Origin: Ricinus communis
Lineage: Eukaryota; Streptophyta; Magnoliopsida; Malpighiales; Euphorbiaceae
DNA length: 64,000 nt
Direction of reading: 5' to 3'
NCBI RefSeq assembly: GCF_019578655.1
Contig: NC_063258.1
Location: 8,498,802 to 8,562,801, forward strand
A program made the position numbers and the translations under genes. The notes beneath the pieces were generated by a model. It saw only the letters and a program-made list of their open reading frames with translations. It did no database searches and was not told the origin of the DNA. Shown here piece by piece: positions 44,213 to 56,110 of this stretch (positions are counted from its first letter, which is position 1; every line of letters starts with the position of its first letter).

Positions 44213-45857
44213 TATGCTCATATAGTCACTTGTATTACGCTTGGATAAATCGAAAACAAAATGATTTCTCCCTCACTCACGTCGATTTACGTCTCGTCCT
44301 GCATGATCATCAAACTAAGCCCCAATGTCACCGTTGAAGCTTATCACTTGCGTTCCCATAATTTCTTATGCCAAACCTTGTGTCATCAAGAGTCCTCGTG
44401 CCTAGAGGGACAATGAAGAATGCAAGTCCCAATAGTGCAAATCCTGATTCAAAATATTTGGGTGTGCCTCGATTCTCGTTGTGCCCTCTTTCTTCTAAAA
44501 GATTCATTAGCGATAATTTGGAGAATGATATCAATACAGATCAACTAATATTCTTTCTTCGCATTCATCAAAGCATTGGGTCGGTGCCTATAATTATCGC
44601 TTTCACGCGCTTTCACTCAACACTCGTGATTATGCTCCCTAAATAAAACCAAACCATTATACTATACAAAGATTAGAAAGAAAGACACAAAAGAAACAAA
44701 CAAAATGAGAATATAGGTAGGATTTGAGATCCGATAAGGAAATAAATAATAAGTTCTTTATTCTCTTCCATACGCCTAAATAATAAACACAAGGGTAAAT
44801 AAAGAACACAAGAGAAAGGAAGGGAGGGATAAGTCTATGCTCACTAGCGTGGGTGTTACTTGATTTTTCGCAAGGTAGAAAACTGAAATAATATGTTCAT
44901 TGGTCTTAAGTGTTCGGCTGCATGCAGTTCTTATAGTGCGAAAGCCCAAATTCCATATGAAGAAAAGAACCTAGAAGCTAAATATGAATAAATAAATAAA
45001 TAAATATGAATAAACTAAAGTCAAATCAACAACTAGAAAGGAGTTGACTGGTCAACAGCTCCCATAGTCCTAAATTTTATGAGCCAACTTGACGAAAATA
45101 ATTCAAAATCTGTGAGGGCCTACCTAATAACACCCTGACTGAAATTACTTCTTTATACGCGTAACAAACATCAAAATGCTTGCATTTCCACTTGTATTAC
45201 ACCTGGATTAATGCAAATCAACATGATATCTCTCTAATGTGCATGGATTTACGCTAATCTTTGTGTCATCAGAAGGCCTCGTGCTTGAAGTAGTAAGGAA
45301 TGATGGAGATCCCAATGATGCAATTCCTGAATCGAAATATTTATGCGTGCCTCGATTCTCGTCGTTCCCTCTATCCTCTAAAAGATTCCTCTGCAATCAT
45401 TCAAAGAATGATATCCATACTCGATCAACTTATTTTCTTTCTCCGCATTTGTCTAAGCATTCATTCGTGCCTATAGTTGCCGCTTCCATGCGCTATCACT
45501 CAACACTCGTGTTTATGATCCCCAAATAAAACTAGACCATCTTATAAGATAGAGATTAAAGAGAATGACATAAAAGAAACAAACAAAATGAGAACATAGG
45601 TAAGATTTCATATCCGATAAGGAAAGAAATCATAAGTTCTTTATTCTTTTCCATATGGCTAAGCATAAGCATCAAATCGAATTGATTTAAATATAAAGGT
45701 AGACAAAGAACAAAAGAGAAAGAAAGGACATGAAGGATAAGTCTATACTCACTAGTGTGAGTGTTGATAAGTCCACAAAGTTCTTGAAAGAACCCATAAC
45801 TTAATTTTCCAAAAGCTAGAAAATTGAAATAATATGCTCATTAGCCTCAAGTATTTG
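44213..45857 (-). repeat. Repeat X, inverted tandem array (about 1.8 units)
   Basis: Same unit on the opposite strand. TGCTCCCTAAATAAAACC is at 44637 and TGATCCCCAAATAAAACT at 45514 (877 bp apart). The array meets the direct array at 44212 and is cut at 45857 by the LTR of element J within CCTCAAGTATTTG. Confidence 0.88.
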
Positions 45858-46752
45858 TGATATGATTCTTGATGGATTTTGCAAGAAACACATTGTGGAA
45901 TTATTGCCAAGAATGTCTAAAGTTAGATTCACGAACAAAGTCCTCGACCCAACACTGTACTAGAAGTGTGAACCTTGGTATAGAAGTGTTTTGGATGCCA
46001 CATTCAAGATTAGAAAGAATTTAAGTGATAAATCTCAAAGAACACCACAAGAAGAAGTCTTGATAAGTTCATAAGTCCTTAGAAGAACCAAAAATTGAAT
46101 TCTCTGAATGAAATCAATAATAAACATATTCAATAACCTGAACCATTCGACTATAGTGCGTTTAAATAACCAAAGATACAGCCTTAAATTTCTTTACACA
46201 TTTAGGAAGAAATTAGAATAGGAACGTAAGAATCAAAGACTAAATTAGAAGCTTCCTAAATAACAAAATAAATATCTATAGTGATTTAGGCAATCATTGA
46301 TATAGGAAGAATGGACTAAATCAACATCTAATATTCCGAAATAACTGAAAGGGGCAGCTGCCCTTGTTTCCTAAATAAAATTAGGTGCCTAGTTCACGCT
46401 CACAAGCATGCACCTCCTTGTTTCCTCTTTAAGCTTCTTTCCTCACTTCCTCTTTCAGTATTTGGCCTTCCCTTATTCCCTTGAGTAAAATTTCGCCCAA
46501 AACTTAAATGTTCATGGCCCGACATGTTGAATTAGGTTAATAACAAGAGTGGGCTTGATTAACTCTCTTCATATGGCTTCGAAGGTTTTGGCAGAGATAT
46601 CTTGAAGAAGACCATTTAAGTCCCCCTTCACTCTCTTGGCTCTAACTCTTATAATTGGGCCTCCCTTGATGAATAATGGATCACTTAGCTTGGAACTTGA
46701 TCTGTTTGACTTAGTTGGCCACTTGGTTCTTTGGGATTTAGGGTCGCATCAT
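45858..46752 (-). repeat. 3' LTR of element J (family L2, 895 bp)
   Basis: The plus strand begins TGATATGATTCTTGATGG and ends GGGTCGCATCA. The minus strand therefore starts TGATGCGACCC after the polypurine tract, homologous to 26064-26964. It encodes a degraded CR-type tail (GGPIIRVRAKRVKGDLNGLL). The 5 bp outside, ATTTG, would be one target copy; the other end of J is not in the window. Confidence 0.88.
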
Positions 46753-46768
46753 TCCCCTCTCTTTAAAA
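46753..46768 (-). other. Polypurine tract of element J
   Basis: The minus strand reads TTTAAAGAGAGGGGAA before the LTR, matching element I. Confidence 0.85.
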
Positions 46769-47871
46769 GGATTTGTCCTCACATCAGAAACTATATCAAA
46801 GAGAGTTAAATCAGCAATACTGAGAGTTGCACTAACATTATACTCACAGGGTAAATCAAGTTTGTAGGTATTGTCATTGATCCTTTCAACCACTTGAACA
46901 GGACCATCTTCCCTTGGGAGTAATTTAGAATGCCTTTGTGCAGGAAACCTCTCCTCTAGCATATGCACCCAAACCCAATCTTCAGGCTCAAAAATTACTT
47001 CCTTTTGCCCTTTGTTAGGTTGAGTAACATATTGCTTCGTCCTCTTCTCAATGTTTATCCACACCTTATCATGTAATTGCTTCACATATTTGGCCTATCT
47101 TGCCCATCTAAATTAACACGACTTAGGCACAGGAGATAAATCTAATCGAGTTAAAGGATTAAAACCATAAAAAACCTCAAAAGGTAAATACTTAGTAGTA
47201 GAATACACACTTTTATTATAAGCAAATTCACCATGCATATAAATTTCTTCCCAAGTTTTCAAGTTTTTCTTAATGATAGTACGCAAAAGAGTAGAAAAAG
47301 ATCTATTAACCACTTCCATTTGACCATCAGTTTGTGGATGATAAGTAGTAGAATAAAATAGGTTAGTGCCTAACTTACACCACAAAGCCTTCGAAAAGTA
47401 ACTCAAGAACTTAGCATCTCTATCACTCACAATAGTGCGAGGCATGCCATATAAACACAACATCTCCTTGAAAAACAAATCAGTTGTATGTGATGCATCA
47501 TTGATTTGATGACATGGAACAAAGTGTGCCATCTTAGAAAACCTATCAAAAACCACATATATTGAATCTTTACCACTCCTAGATCTAGGTAAACCAAGCA
47601 CAATGTCCATGGAGATATCAATATAAAGTGTAGTAGGAATAGGTAATGGTGTATACAACCCATAGGGTTTAACCTTGGATTTGGCCTATTTGCAAGTAAT
47701 ACAATTATCACTTATTCACACAACATCACGCTTCATATTAGGCTAAAAGAAATATTCATGCAACATATCCATAAGTCTTGGCAATACCAAAATGACCAAT
47801 TAACCGGCCCCCATGAGCTTGCCTCACAAGCAATTCATGCATAGACCAAATAGGCACACATAAGCATTTTT
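46769..47871 (-). pseudogene. Integrase of element J
   Basis: 47113-47658 is open for 181 codons and holds all three catalytic positions: [20 protein letters not shown] (Asp), VSDRDAKF (Asp) and [15 protein letters not shown] (Glu). 46738-47085 gives the C-terminal part (EKRTKQYVTQPNKGQKEVIF, FEPEDWVWVHMLEERFPAQR, VVERINDNTYKLDLP), with one stop between. The zinc-finger end (47690-47871) is broken. The best preserved integrase core of the CRM-like group here. Confidence 0.85.
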
Positions 47872-48417
47872 TCATAAAGAAGTATCCATCATGCCTATAG
47901 AACTTGCCAAACACAACTTACTCACAAGCACTAAACACATTGCAAAAATCAAAATCTTAATATGCTCAAATCCTAATAGTTTTGCATCTAAAGTGGAAAG
48001 AAGCGCATACCTCTGAGATAATGCATCTTCTACAACATTATCTTTACCTTGCTTATACTTGATAACATAAGGAAAGGACTCAATGAATTTGCTCCATTTA
48101 GCATATCGCCTATTCAGCTTGTTTTGTCCCTTCAAATGCTTCAAGGATTCGTGATCGATATGGATCACAAACTCTTTAGGCAAAAGTTAATATTGCTAAG
48201 TCTCAAGTGCACGAACCAATGCAAATATCTCTTTGTCATATATTAGGTAATTTAAGGATGCCCCATTCAATTTTTTGCTAAAGTAAGCAATTACGTGTCC
48301 TTCTTGCATCAACACAGCTCCAATGCCAATAATTGAAGCATCACACTCAACCTCAAAAGTTTTAGCAAAGTTAGGTAAAACAAGTATAGGTGCCAAAATC
48401 AGTTTTTCTTTAAGCAA
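47872..48417 (-). pseudogene. RNase H of element J
   Basis: 48196-48417 encodes [40 protein letters not shown]. 47872-48183 encodes [20 protein letters not shown] and [20 protein letters not shown]. One stop/frameshift lies near 48190. Confidence 0.85.
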
Positions 48418-49435
48418 ATTAAAGGCCTTATCTTATTATTCACCCCACTTAAAGCCTACATTTCTTAATAACCTCAGCTAAAGGCATGGCTAAGCTACTA
48501 AAATCCTTCATAAACCTCCTATAAAAGCTAGCTAAGCCATGGAAACTCCTTACATTACCAATATAAGTAGGTTTCGGCAACCCTTTAATAGCCTTTACCT
48601 TTTCTTCATCAGCTTCTATTCCATTTGTGCTTACAACAAATCCCAAAAATACAAGCTTATTAGTGCAAAAATAACACTTCTTGAAATTGACAAAGATTCC
48701 TTACGTAAAATATCTAGCAGCATGCACACTTGCTCCATACGATCATCAAAGTTATGACTATAAACAAGTATATCATCAAAATAGACAACTACAAATTTTC
48801 CTATAAAAGCACGTAAAACATGATTCATAAACCTCACAAATGTACTAGGTTTGTTAGTAAGGCCAAAAGGCACTCAGACAATCCATTTTTTCTTTTAAAT
48901 CCAGTTTTCCATACATTACCCTCTTTAATGTGAATTTAATGATAACCAATCTTTAAGTCAATCTTAAAAAAGATACAAGCACCATGCAATTCATCAAACA
49001 TATCATCTAGCCTAGGAATGGAATGTCTATACTTTGCAGTGATTTTATTGACGATACGACAATTAATGCACGTCCTCCATGTTTCGTCCTTTCTAGGCAC
49101 AACTATAACTAGAACTGCACACGGGCTCACACTTTCCTTAATCAATCCTTTAGTCATCAATTATTCAACTTGCCTTTGCAGCTCCTTAGTCTTCTCAGGG
49201 TTGCTCCTATAGGCAGACCGATGAGGAATAGATGATCCAGGAATGAAATTAATTTGATGCTCTATTCCCCTAATTGATGGCAATCCATTTGGGATCTCTT
49301 CGAGAAATAAATCATCAAATTCCTACAACAAAGAAATAAAAGCACTAGGCAAAGAAGAATTAAGCTCATTAGCATTAAAATAGGCCTCTTTTTACATAAG
49401 TACAAACATGGTCAGATTGGCCAATGAGGCTATTT
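48418..49435 (-). pseudogene. Reverse transcriptase of element J
   Basis: 49166-49300 is the linker/fingers start (PIRGIEHQINFIPG-type, RSAYRSNPEKTKELQRQVE). 48936-49160 fingers and palm start (VIVVPRKDETWRTCINCRIV, SIPRLDDMFDELHGACIFFK). 48631-48873 palm ([38 protein letters not shown]). 48449-48646 thumb (GIEADEEKVKAIKGLPKPTY). The catalytic YFDD is intact, but frames are split at about 48640, 48880 and 49140. It supplies the RT part that element I has lost. Confidence 0.87.
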
Positions 49436-49621
49436 CACCTTACACTCTCTTCTCTTTGCTTTTCTTATTCTCATTTTTCACACCCTCACCTTTTTCTTTT
49501 TTCTCTCATGCGTATACTCTGTTTATTTATTTTCTTTTCATGCACTCATGCTCTTGTTTTCTTTCTTTTCTTGCCCACCATCACTAATGTGTTTTATATT
49601 GCTTTCCTTTTTCATGCGCAT
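49436..49621 (-). pseudogene. Purine-rich protease-RT linker of element J
   Basis: On the minus strand an A/G-rich stretch coding charged residues, with stops. On the plus strand it appears as TTTTCTTATTCTCATTTTTC-like runs, giving the phenylalanine-rich shadow frame 49424-49750. Equivalent to 23881-24080. Confidence 0.6.
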
Positions 49622-49965
49622 TTAGTCTTCATACACCTCTTTGGGTATCAAAGAAACAAGTGTAACAGATTTGGCATTCATTATAAAAGAGTATTTGTTA
49701 GTAAAACCATCATGAATGACTCGTCTATCAAATTGCCATGGGCGGCCTAAAAGAATATGTCTAGCATGCATAGGCACCACATCACACAACACCTCATCCT
49801 TATACCTACTAATAAAGAAAAACACTAATACTTGCTTAGCAACTCACCATAATCATTCAAACATAATATTTCAACAAGTTCGGTACTAGCCACATTAGTA
49901 CAACTATCCCCATCAATTATCGTGCTACATACCTTATCTTTGACTCGTCATCTAATATGAAAGAT
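49622..49965 (-). pseudogene. Protease of element J
   Basis: 49622-49825 encodes DEVLCDVVPMHARHILLGRP and FDRRVIHDGFTNKYSFIMN. Upstream the active-site region reads IIDGDSCTNVASTELVEILC (D-G-D in place of D-S/T-G), followed by a deletion that removes the PYKLQWL block. Confidence 0.78.
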
Positions 49966-50306
49966 TTTGTATCTTTATACCTATTCCCCTTTTGGTTGCA
50001 AACTCAATGCTCGCCTTGCCACTAACATATCACCATGTTCGACATACTCTTGGTCCCTACCATCTTCTAGGGGCGGCATCTCTTCTTCTTCTTCACTTTT
50101 GAACTCCACTTTTCCATTGTCCCCCATAATTATGGCATATTTGGACAATGAGAAGCTATGTGGCCCATTCCCAAGCACCTAATACATTTAATATCTCCAG
50201 TTTTGGATATTTGAGGAGTGAATTTACCTTAGAATTTGTTGTTGCCCTCCACTTTAGGATTCTTGACAGACTCAAATTTAGGCTTAAAAATAGCCTTGTC
50301 ATCTTT
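49966..50306 (-). pseudogene. gag C-terminal end of element J, cut by Tekay copy 2
   Basis: The minus strand encodes KPKFESVKNPKVEGNNKF, an intact-looking knuckle CIRCLGMGHIASHC (50170-50215), then the acidic GKVEFKSEEEEEMPPLEDGR and GDMLVARRALSLQ before protease. A frameshift separates knuckle and acidic tail. At 50306 gag is interrupted by the Tekay LTR; 5 bp before it are TCTTT. Confidence 0.82.
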
Positions 50307-50970
50307 TGTAACACCCTCGTTACATGCTAACCAATAGATATTTGCCATGTGGCAGACAAGAATCATAGACTATATACTACATGTAGATAGGTCAAAATAC
50401 AAATTATTAAGAATAAAAACACAAGGTTATTAACATATAAACATATGATTATACTTAAACCAAAATTAACAAGTATTGAAAACATCTTCTTATGCCTTAC
50501 AAGGCACACTTCCATATACATTACATAACTACATACAAAATGCATCATGAGGAGAGACCGTAAAACTGGCCCAACCTGATAGAACTACTAAATGCTAGAC
50601 TTCAGATACAACCAACTGATGCAATACTATCTACAAACCTAAAAAAGAATTTTGGAGAGGGGTGAGCGTCTAAATCAGTAAATAAATAATCAACATAATC
50701 TATATCATATACACTTAATATAATTTCCACTCAATCACATAACTTACCATGATTCATAATTTACACATAAGTTCATACCATTCTACTCAATTCATTACAA
50801 CCATCATAAGAAAATAAAATTCAACAATTATGGTTAGTCCTCACGGCTCGTGGATCCCCTTTAATGTGCTGCTCTACCTCATCCTCACCTATCGCACACG
50901 TAAGCTGCTTCGCCTCATCCTCACATTACACACTTTTATAGCCTCTCTAGGCTTCAGCCTCCCAAGACTT

Positions 50971-51013
<43 letters not shown>

Positions 51014-52604
51014 CTTTTTTTTCACATGGGAATTCACCATTCACATGCGAATACGCACTTAACATCACAATTCAATCATTTTCATCTCATTCATTTAAAC
51101 ATAACATAATATTAAGCAAACACAACCATCCGCGGAACATTTGATTAAATATATGAATATAGCAAATATTAACTATTTACTTACTAAAAATACACTTATT
51201 CCTTCACCATAGAAGGACCTCCTTTCTCCACAACTTGCTTTCCAAGACTTTGAGTTCCTGTTAATACATTCATCAATTCACATTTCATGCATATTCCAAA
51301 TATTCATGTAAATGCTAGTTGTAGTGCATTATAAGACCATCTTCATAGGTTTAACTCTTCCTCTCAGACTCTCAACTACTGTTTTAATATCATATAAATA
51401 TGTTTCATCTAGCTATATACCAATTTAACTCAAATTAACATCAAATAAATAGCATAAGACTAATCTCCAACATCTCTATTTTTTTGACAAAATTTAGTAT
51501 CAAAGAATATTATTTCTGGGAAAAATTGGCTTAATATAAAAATCTCATATTAAATAGACATATACCTTTGTATTTCTAGTTTCATCTCCAAGAAGAATTA
51601 TTCAATTCCGACTTCTATAGATTTAATTATTCCCAAATCACTGAACAAGGGTCATACAGCTCGCTGTACCCGAGGAGCAATCTTTTTGCTCAATTTAAGC
51701 AAACAAGATGGCAAAACTAGCAAAATCACAAAAATAAACGATTATAGATTACTATTCAAGCTTTCCATAGACATAAATTAAGCTTAATTTGGATTTATAT
51801 AACTTAAGTTATGTCGAAAATATAGAACATCAAAGTTATTGGAATTTTGATAGTTTTCTGTCTTGACATACTTAATTTCAAATTAAGCTTAATCTCTATA
51901 TAATCATTCAATACTCTACTAATTCATGATAATAAGACCTTTAATTAATCAATGAAAGCACCTGTTGAAGATTTTCCAATTTATAATCAAGAACCCTAAT
52001 GACAAACTAATAATACTCAAGTAAAAACTCACCATTTTCAGCTTTTGGATTGCTAATATGCTCAAATCCTTTGGCTTTAGCTTGGCTCCTTCAATAGTTG
52101 GTAAAATCCTATCTTAATCTTAAGTTTTTCTAGGTATTTCACTCCTCTCTCTTGTTCCAAATTTTGAGTTTTTGGCCATGTACGAATTTTAGAGAAATTA
52201 AGAGGTAAAATGAGCTTGGTCATGGTTCCAATTTCCAAGATTAGTTTTTTAATTGATAGCTCCTAATTCTTAATGTCACCACCTACTAAAATTAGTCTTA
52301 TCATCCCAAGCTTAGTTCTTACTAACCACACATAGATACTAACTTTTAATTGTGTCATTTAAGTCCAATCTATTTACCCAACCTTCAACTATTGGTTCAA
52401 TTAAGTCTTAAGGATTAATACACATAACCCAAGTACTTAATCAACTTATCTAAATTAATAATCTAATTTCATGCTTCTTATTCTCTACTTATAATTAATA
52501 TATATATTCTAATAAAATAAAAATATTTTTAATATACCATCATATGCCCAATGATTAAATGTAAATGCATATAATATGTATGATGAGAAAATGCAGGTAT
52601 TACA
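50307..52604 (-). repeat. 3' LTR of Tekay/Del copy 2 (2298 bp)
   Basis: Plus-strand termini TGTAACACC...GGTATTACA are inverted repeats of each other with one mismatch. The inner end adjoins the polypurine tract (minus: CTTAAGGAGGGGAAAGT) and integrase. The size fits Tekay LTRs, which are long. It contains a (TA)n microsatellite at 50970-51010. The frame 50830-51144 is not considered real. Confidence 0.88.
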
Positions 52605-53422
52605 ACTTTCCCCTCCTTAAGAAATTTCATCCTCGAAATTTTAACAACTCACCAATATTACTATGGAAATAAATGTGGACACTTTTGTCTCATATGTTCT
52701 TCGACTTCCCAAGTTGCTTTTCTTGGTGAATGATGACTCCACTTAATCTTGACCACAAGAATGTCTTTATTTCTCAATTGCTTAACCACTCGATCAAGAA
52801 TTTCTATCGGCTCTTCCACAAATGTCAACTTTTCTATGATTTCTATCTTTGGCTCTTGAATAATATGACTAGGATATGATCTATATCACCTCAGCATAGA
52901 AACGTGAAAAACATCATGAATAGAAGACAACTCTATAGGTAATGCTAACCTATATGCCAATGGTCCAACTCTCTCAATAATTTCATAAGGTCTTATATAC
53001 CTTGGACTCAATTTCACTTGTTTACCAAACCTTAAAATTCCTTTCCATGGTGATACCCGTAAGAAATCTTTATCACCCACAATATATTCCATTTCCCTTT
53101 AGTGCAAATCAGCATAACTCTTTTATATGTCTTGTGCTACTATGAAATTCTTCTTAAGCTGTCCTAAACCTTCAACATCCTAACATACTAGAATTCTACA
53201 TTTCTTGTCGTACAAAGCTTCATATGGAGCCATACCGATACTTGAATGAAAATTGTTGTTATACGCAAATTCCATCTGCAGTAAGTAATCATCCCAATCA
53301 CCCTTGAACTCAAGTGCACAAGCGCTCATCATATCTTCTAATGTCTGAATAGTTCTTTCTGATTGTCCATTTATTTGAGGATGAAAAGTTGTACTTAAAT
53401 GAAGCTTAGTACCATACGCTTT
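52605..53422 (-). pseudogene. Tekay/Del copy 2: integrase C-terminus with chromodomain
   Basis: 52886-53092 encodes the GPY/F region (MEYIVGDKDFLRVSPWKGIL, RPYEIIERVGPLAYRL). 52670-52830 encodes a chromodomain FVEEPIEILDRVVKQLRNKD then IKWSHHSPRKATWEVEEHM, uninterrupted in its own frame, separated by a stop/frameshift near 52880. 53100-53420 contains the end of the catalytic core (ERTIQTLEDMMSACALEFKG, FAYNNNFHSS) with a deletion after YEALYDKKC. Confidence 0.85.
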
Positions 53423-54187
53423 CTACAAACTCTCCGAGAAACGAGAAGTAAATCTAAGATCCCTATCTGATACAATAGATATAGGCACACCATGCAATCT
53501 AACAATCTCAGAAATATACAATTCAGCAAGCTTATCAAGTGAATCTGTTTGCTTCACATGTAAAAAATGAGCACATTTAGTAAATCGATCAATAATTACC
53601 CAAATAGCATCATGCTTGTTAAATGTACGCGGCAATCCCATAATAAAATCCATAGTAATCTTGTCCCACCTCCACATAGGTATAGATGAAGAATGAAGTT
53701 TACCTGCAAGTGCCTTATGCTCTCCTTTTAGTTGCTGACATGTCAAACACTTACTCATAAATTCTGCCACATCTTTCTTCATTGTCGACCACCAATAATA
53801 AGGCTTCAAAATTTTATACATTTTTGTACTTCCACGATGCATTGCATAAGGTGCATAGTGCGCTTCATGCATGATTTCCTTTCTCAAATCTCCTACATCA
53901 GGTACACGTACATGATTTCCATTCAATAAGACACCATCATCTCTCAACACAAATTGTGTATTCTTTCCTTCTTCTACTCTACGCTTCATCTTTTGCAAAT
54001 AAGAATCTTCACACTGTGCATTATCATAAATACAAAACTTCACATCCATAGCTCTAAGTGCAACTAGATAGTCCACGTTGTAATAAATCATACTTGAAAA
54101 ATCTTCCACTATCTTCCTACTTAAAGCATAAACAACAACATTTGCTTTTCCAAGATGATAATCAATAGTACAATCATAATCCTTCAA
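53423..54187 (-). pseudogene. Tekay/Del copy 2: end of RNase H and integrase core
   Basis: One open frame of 254 codons: [20 protein letters not shown] (end of RNase H; NALSR changed to YALSR), the zinc finger [20 protein letters not shown] and [16 protein letters not shown] (His pair and Cys pair present), then [20 protein letters not shown] (Asp) and [14 protein letters not shown] (Asp). It is about 75 bp shorter than copy 1 between the spacer and zinc finger (the [15 protein letters not shown] segment is missing). Confidence 0.87.
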
Positions 54188-54852
54188 AAGCTCAATCTAT
54201 CTTTGTCGTCTCAAATTCAACTCCTTTTGCATAGCGATATATTTCAAACTCTTATGATTAGTAAGTATTTAAAATGTCTCCCCGTATAAATTATGTCGCC
54301 ATATCTTACATGTATAATGGCTGCTAATTCAAGATCATGCGGTACGATAATTCAGCATATGAGGTCCCAACTGCCTTGAAGCATAAGCTATAACCTTCCC
54401 ATGCTGCATTAAGACACATCCCAAGTCCTTGCCTAGAAGCATCAGTATATACAATATAACCTCCATGTTCAGATGGCAATGCAAGTATTGGTGTAGTAGT
54501 AAGCCTTTTCTTCAACTCTTGAAAACTTTGATCACACAACTCAGTCCATTGGAATGACACATTCTTCTTTAACAAAGCTATGAAAGGCTTAGCAATAACT
54601 GAAAAATCTTTTACAAATCCTCTATAGTAGCTAGCTAACCCAAGAAAACTTCAAACTTCAGAAACATTTCTAGGTGGTTCCCATTCAATAATTGCTTTAA
54701 TCTTTCATGAATCTGGTTGCACTCCATGTCTAGAAAAAATATGCCCCAAGAATGCAATTTTCTCCATCCAAAACTCACATTTGCTGAATTTTGCATACAA
54801 TTATTTTTTCCCTCAAAATCTGTAAAACAATTCTCAAGTGTTGTTGATGCTA
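54188..54852 (-). pseudogene. Tekay/Del copy 2: RT thumb and RNase H start
   Basis: 54324-54575 encodes [20 protein letters not shown] and YIVYTDASRQGLGMCLN, the RNase H start, where copy 1 has lost TDASRQG. The remainder (NKLLRPEVFLG-type thumb, 54580-54850) has several stops. Confidence 0.8.
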
Positions 54853-55323
54853 TTATGGGATTCTAGAGTAAATTAGAATATCATCGATAAACACAATAAC
54901 AAAGTGATCTAAATACGGATGGAAAGTCTTGTTCATCAATGACATAAAAGCAGCAGGAGTATTTGTTAACCTAAATGGCATCACAATGAATTTATAATGC
55001 CCATACCTTGTTCTGAATGCTGTCTTGGCAATAGATTTCTCTTCAACCCGGAGTTGCCAATAACCTGATCTTAAATCAATTTTAGAGAACATAGTTGCAC
55101 CTTTTAACTGATCAAACAAATCATTAATTCTCGGCAATGGATATTTATTCTTCATTGCAATTCTATTCAATTGCCTATAATCAATACATAATCGTATACT
55201 GCCATCCTTTTTCTTCAGAAACAGAACTGGTGCTCCCCAAGGTGAAGTACTTGGCCTGATGAAACCTTTATCAAGCAACTCTTTTAATTGCTTCTTCAAT
55301 TCTTTCAATTCCAATGGAGCCAT
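54853..55323 (-). pseudogene. Tekay/Del copy 2: reverse transcriptase
   Basis: Open for 156 codons: [80 protein letters not shown] and [11 protein letters not shown]. The catalytic FIDD box is present. Close relative of copy 1 at 12414-13060. Confidence 0.9.
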
Positions 55324-55735
55324 TCTGTATGGTGCAATGGAAATAAGTGTTGCACGAGGGATGATGTCAATCTCAAAATCAACCTCTCAATTTGGTGGCC
55401 AACTAGGCAAATCATCTAAGAATACGTTAAGAAATCTGACCACTGGAACATCTGATACCCCTGGACTGACCTCAGTAGTATCTACAAAACTAATCAGATA
55501 TGCTTCACAACCATCTTTAACTAACTGACATGCAGTCACTGCTAAAATCAAAAAATTAGGAATTATCTTCCTTTCACCCACAATTACTATTTTCATTTCT
55601 CCTTGTATTTCCATAGCCACTTCTTTCATTTTACAATCAACAATAGCATGATTTCTTGACAACTAATCCATCCCTAAAATAACATCAAACTCTCTAAGAT
55701 TAATAACAATCAAATCTGCATGTAGTTTGAATCGG
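55324..55735 (-). pseudogene. Tekay/Del copy 2: protease, 5'-truncated
   Basis: 55387-55662 encodes SRNHAIVDCKMKEVAMEIQG, with VILGMD before a stop that replaces the Trp of MDWL. Further on, VVRFLNVFLDDLPSWPPN leads into RT. Upstream, ADLIVINLREFDVIL is the end of the protease domain. Homology ends at about 55735; the D-S/T-G active site, gag and 5' LTR are missing, so no second target duplication of TCTTT can be read. Confidence 0.8.
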
Positions 55736-55858
55736 GTGACTGGGTCTAGGTGCATTTGAGGAAGGAAAGATTTCCAATCGAAAGGAAGTCTAAGGAAAGA
55801 TTTCCAATCCAAAGGATGGGCCATTCCAAGTCCTTGAAAGAATTAATTAAAATATAGA
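55736..55858 (+). other. Short unassigned junction sequence
   Basis: Between Tekay copy 2 and element G. It contains a direct repeat of GGAAAGATTTCCAATC (55769 and 55796). No coding evidence. The last bases lead in frame into the integrase tail of G. Confidence 0.5.
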
Positions 55859-56110
55859 TTGGCAAGTGAGTATGGAAATGTGAGTGATTCTTTTAATGTT
55901 GCTGATCTTTCTTTATTTGATGTAGGTGATGAAGCTGACAATAAGGCTAATTCGATGATGAATCCTTATGAGAAGACAAGGAATGATGCAACAACAACAA
56001 CAACTACAAATGATCCTTTAAGCGTTCAAGGAGGTCCAATGACAAGATCCAAGTCCAAAAGGATGCAAGAAGCTTTGTTCGACTTAATTATAGATATTTG
56101 GACTGTTTAA
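55859..56110 (+). pseudogene. Polyprotein C-terminal tail of element G
   Basis: Open frame of 83 codons: NVADLSLFDVGDEADNKANS, matching the end of integrase in element J (SIADLTLFDIVSDV). It then crosses into the LTR with a threonine run and GGPMTRSKSKRMQEALFDLI, the CR-type tail, ending at a stop at 56110. Only the last about 40 integrase codons of G are left. The frame is undamaged over this length. Confidence 0.75.

Noticed and set aside
49424..49750. Phe/Ser-rich frame that could suggest a membrane protein
   Set aside because: Antisense shadow of the purine-rich linker and protease of element J; the same shadow occurs at 23756-24263.
50830..51144. Frame with an Ile-Tyr run
   Set aside because: It reads the (TA)n microsatellite inside the Tekay LTR.
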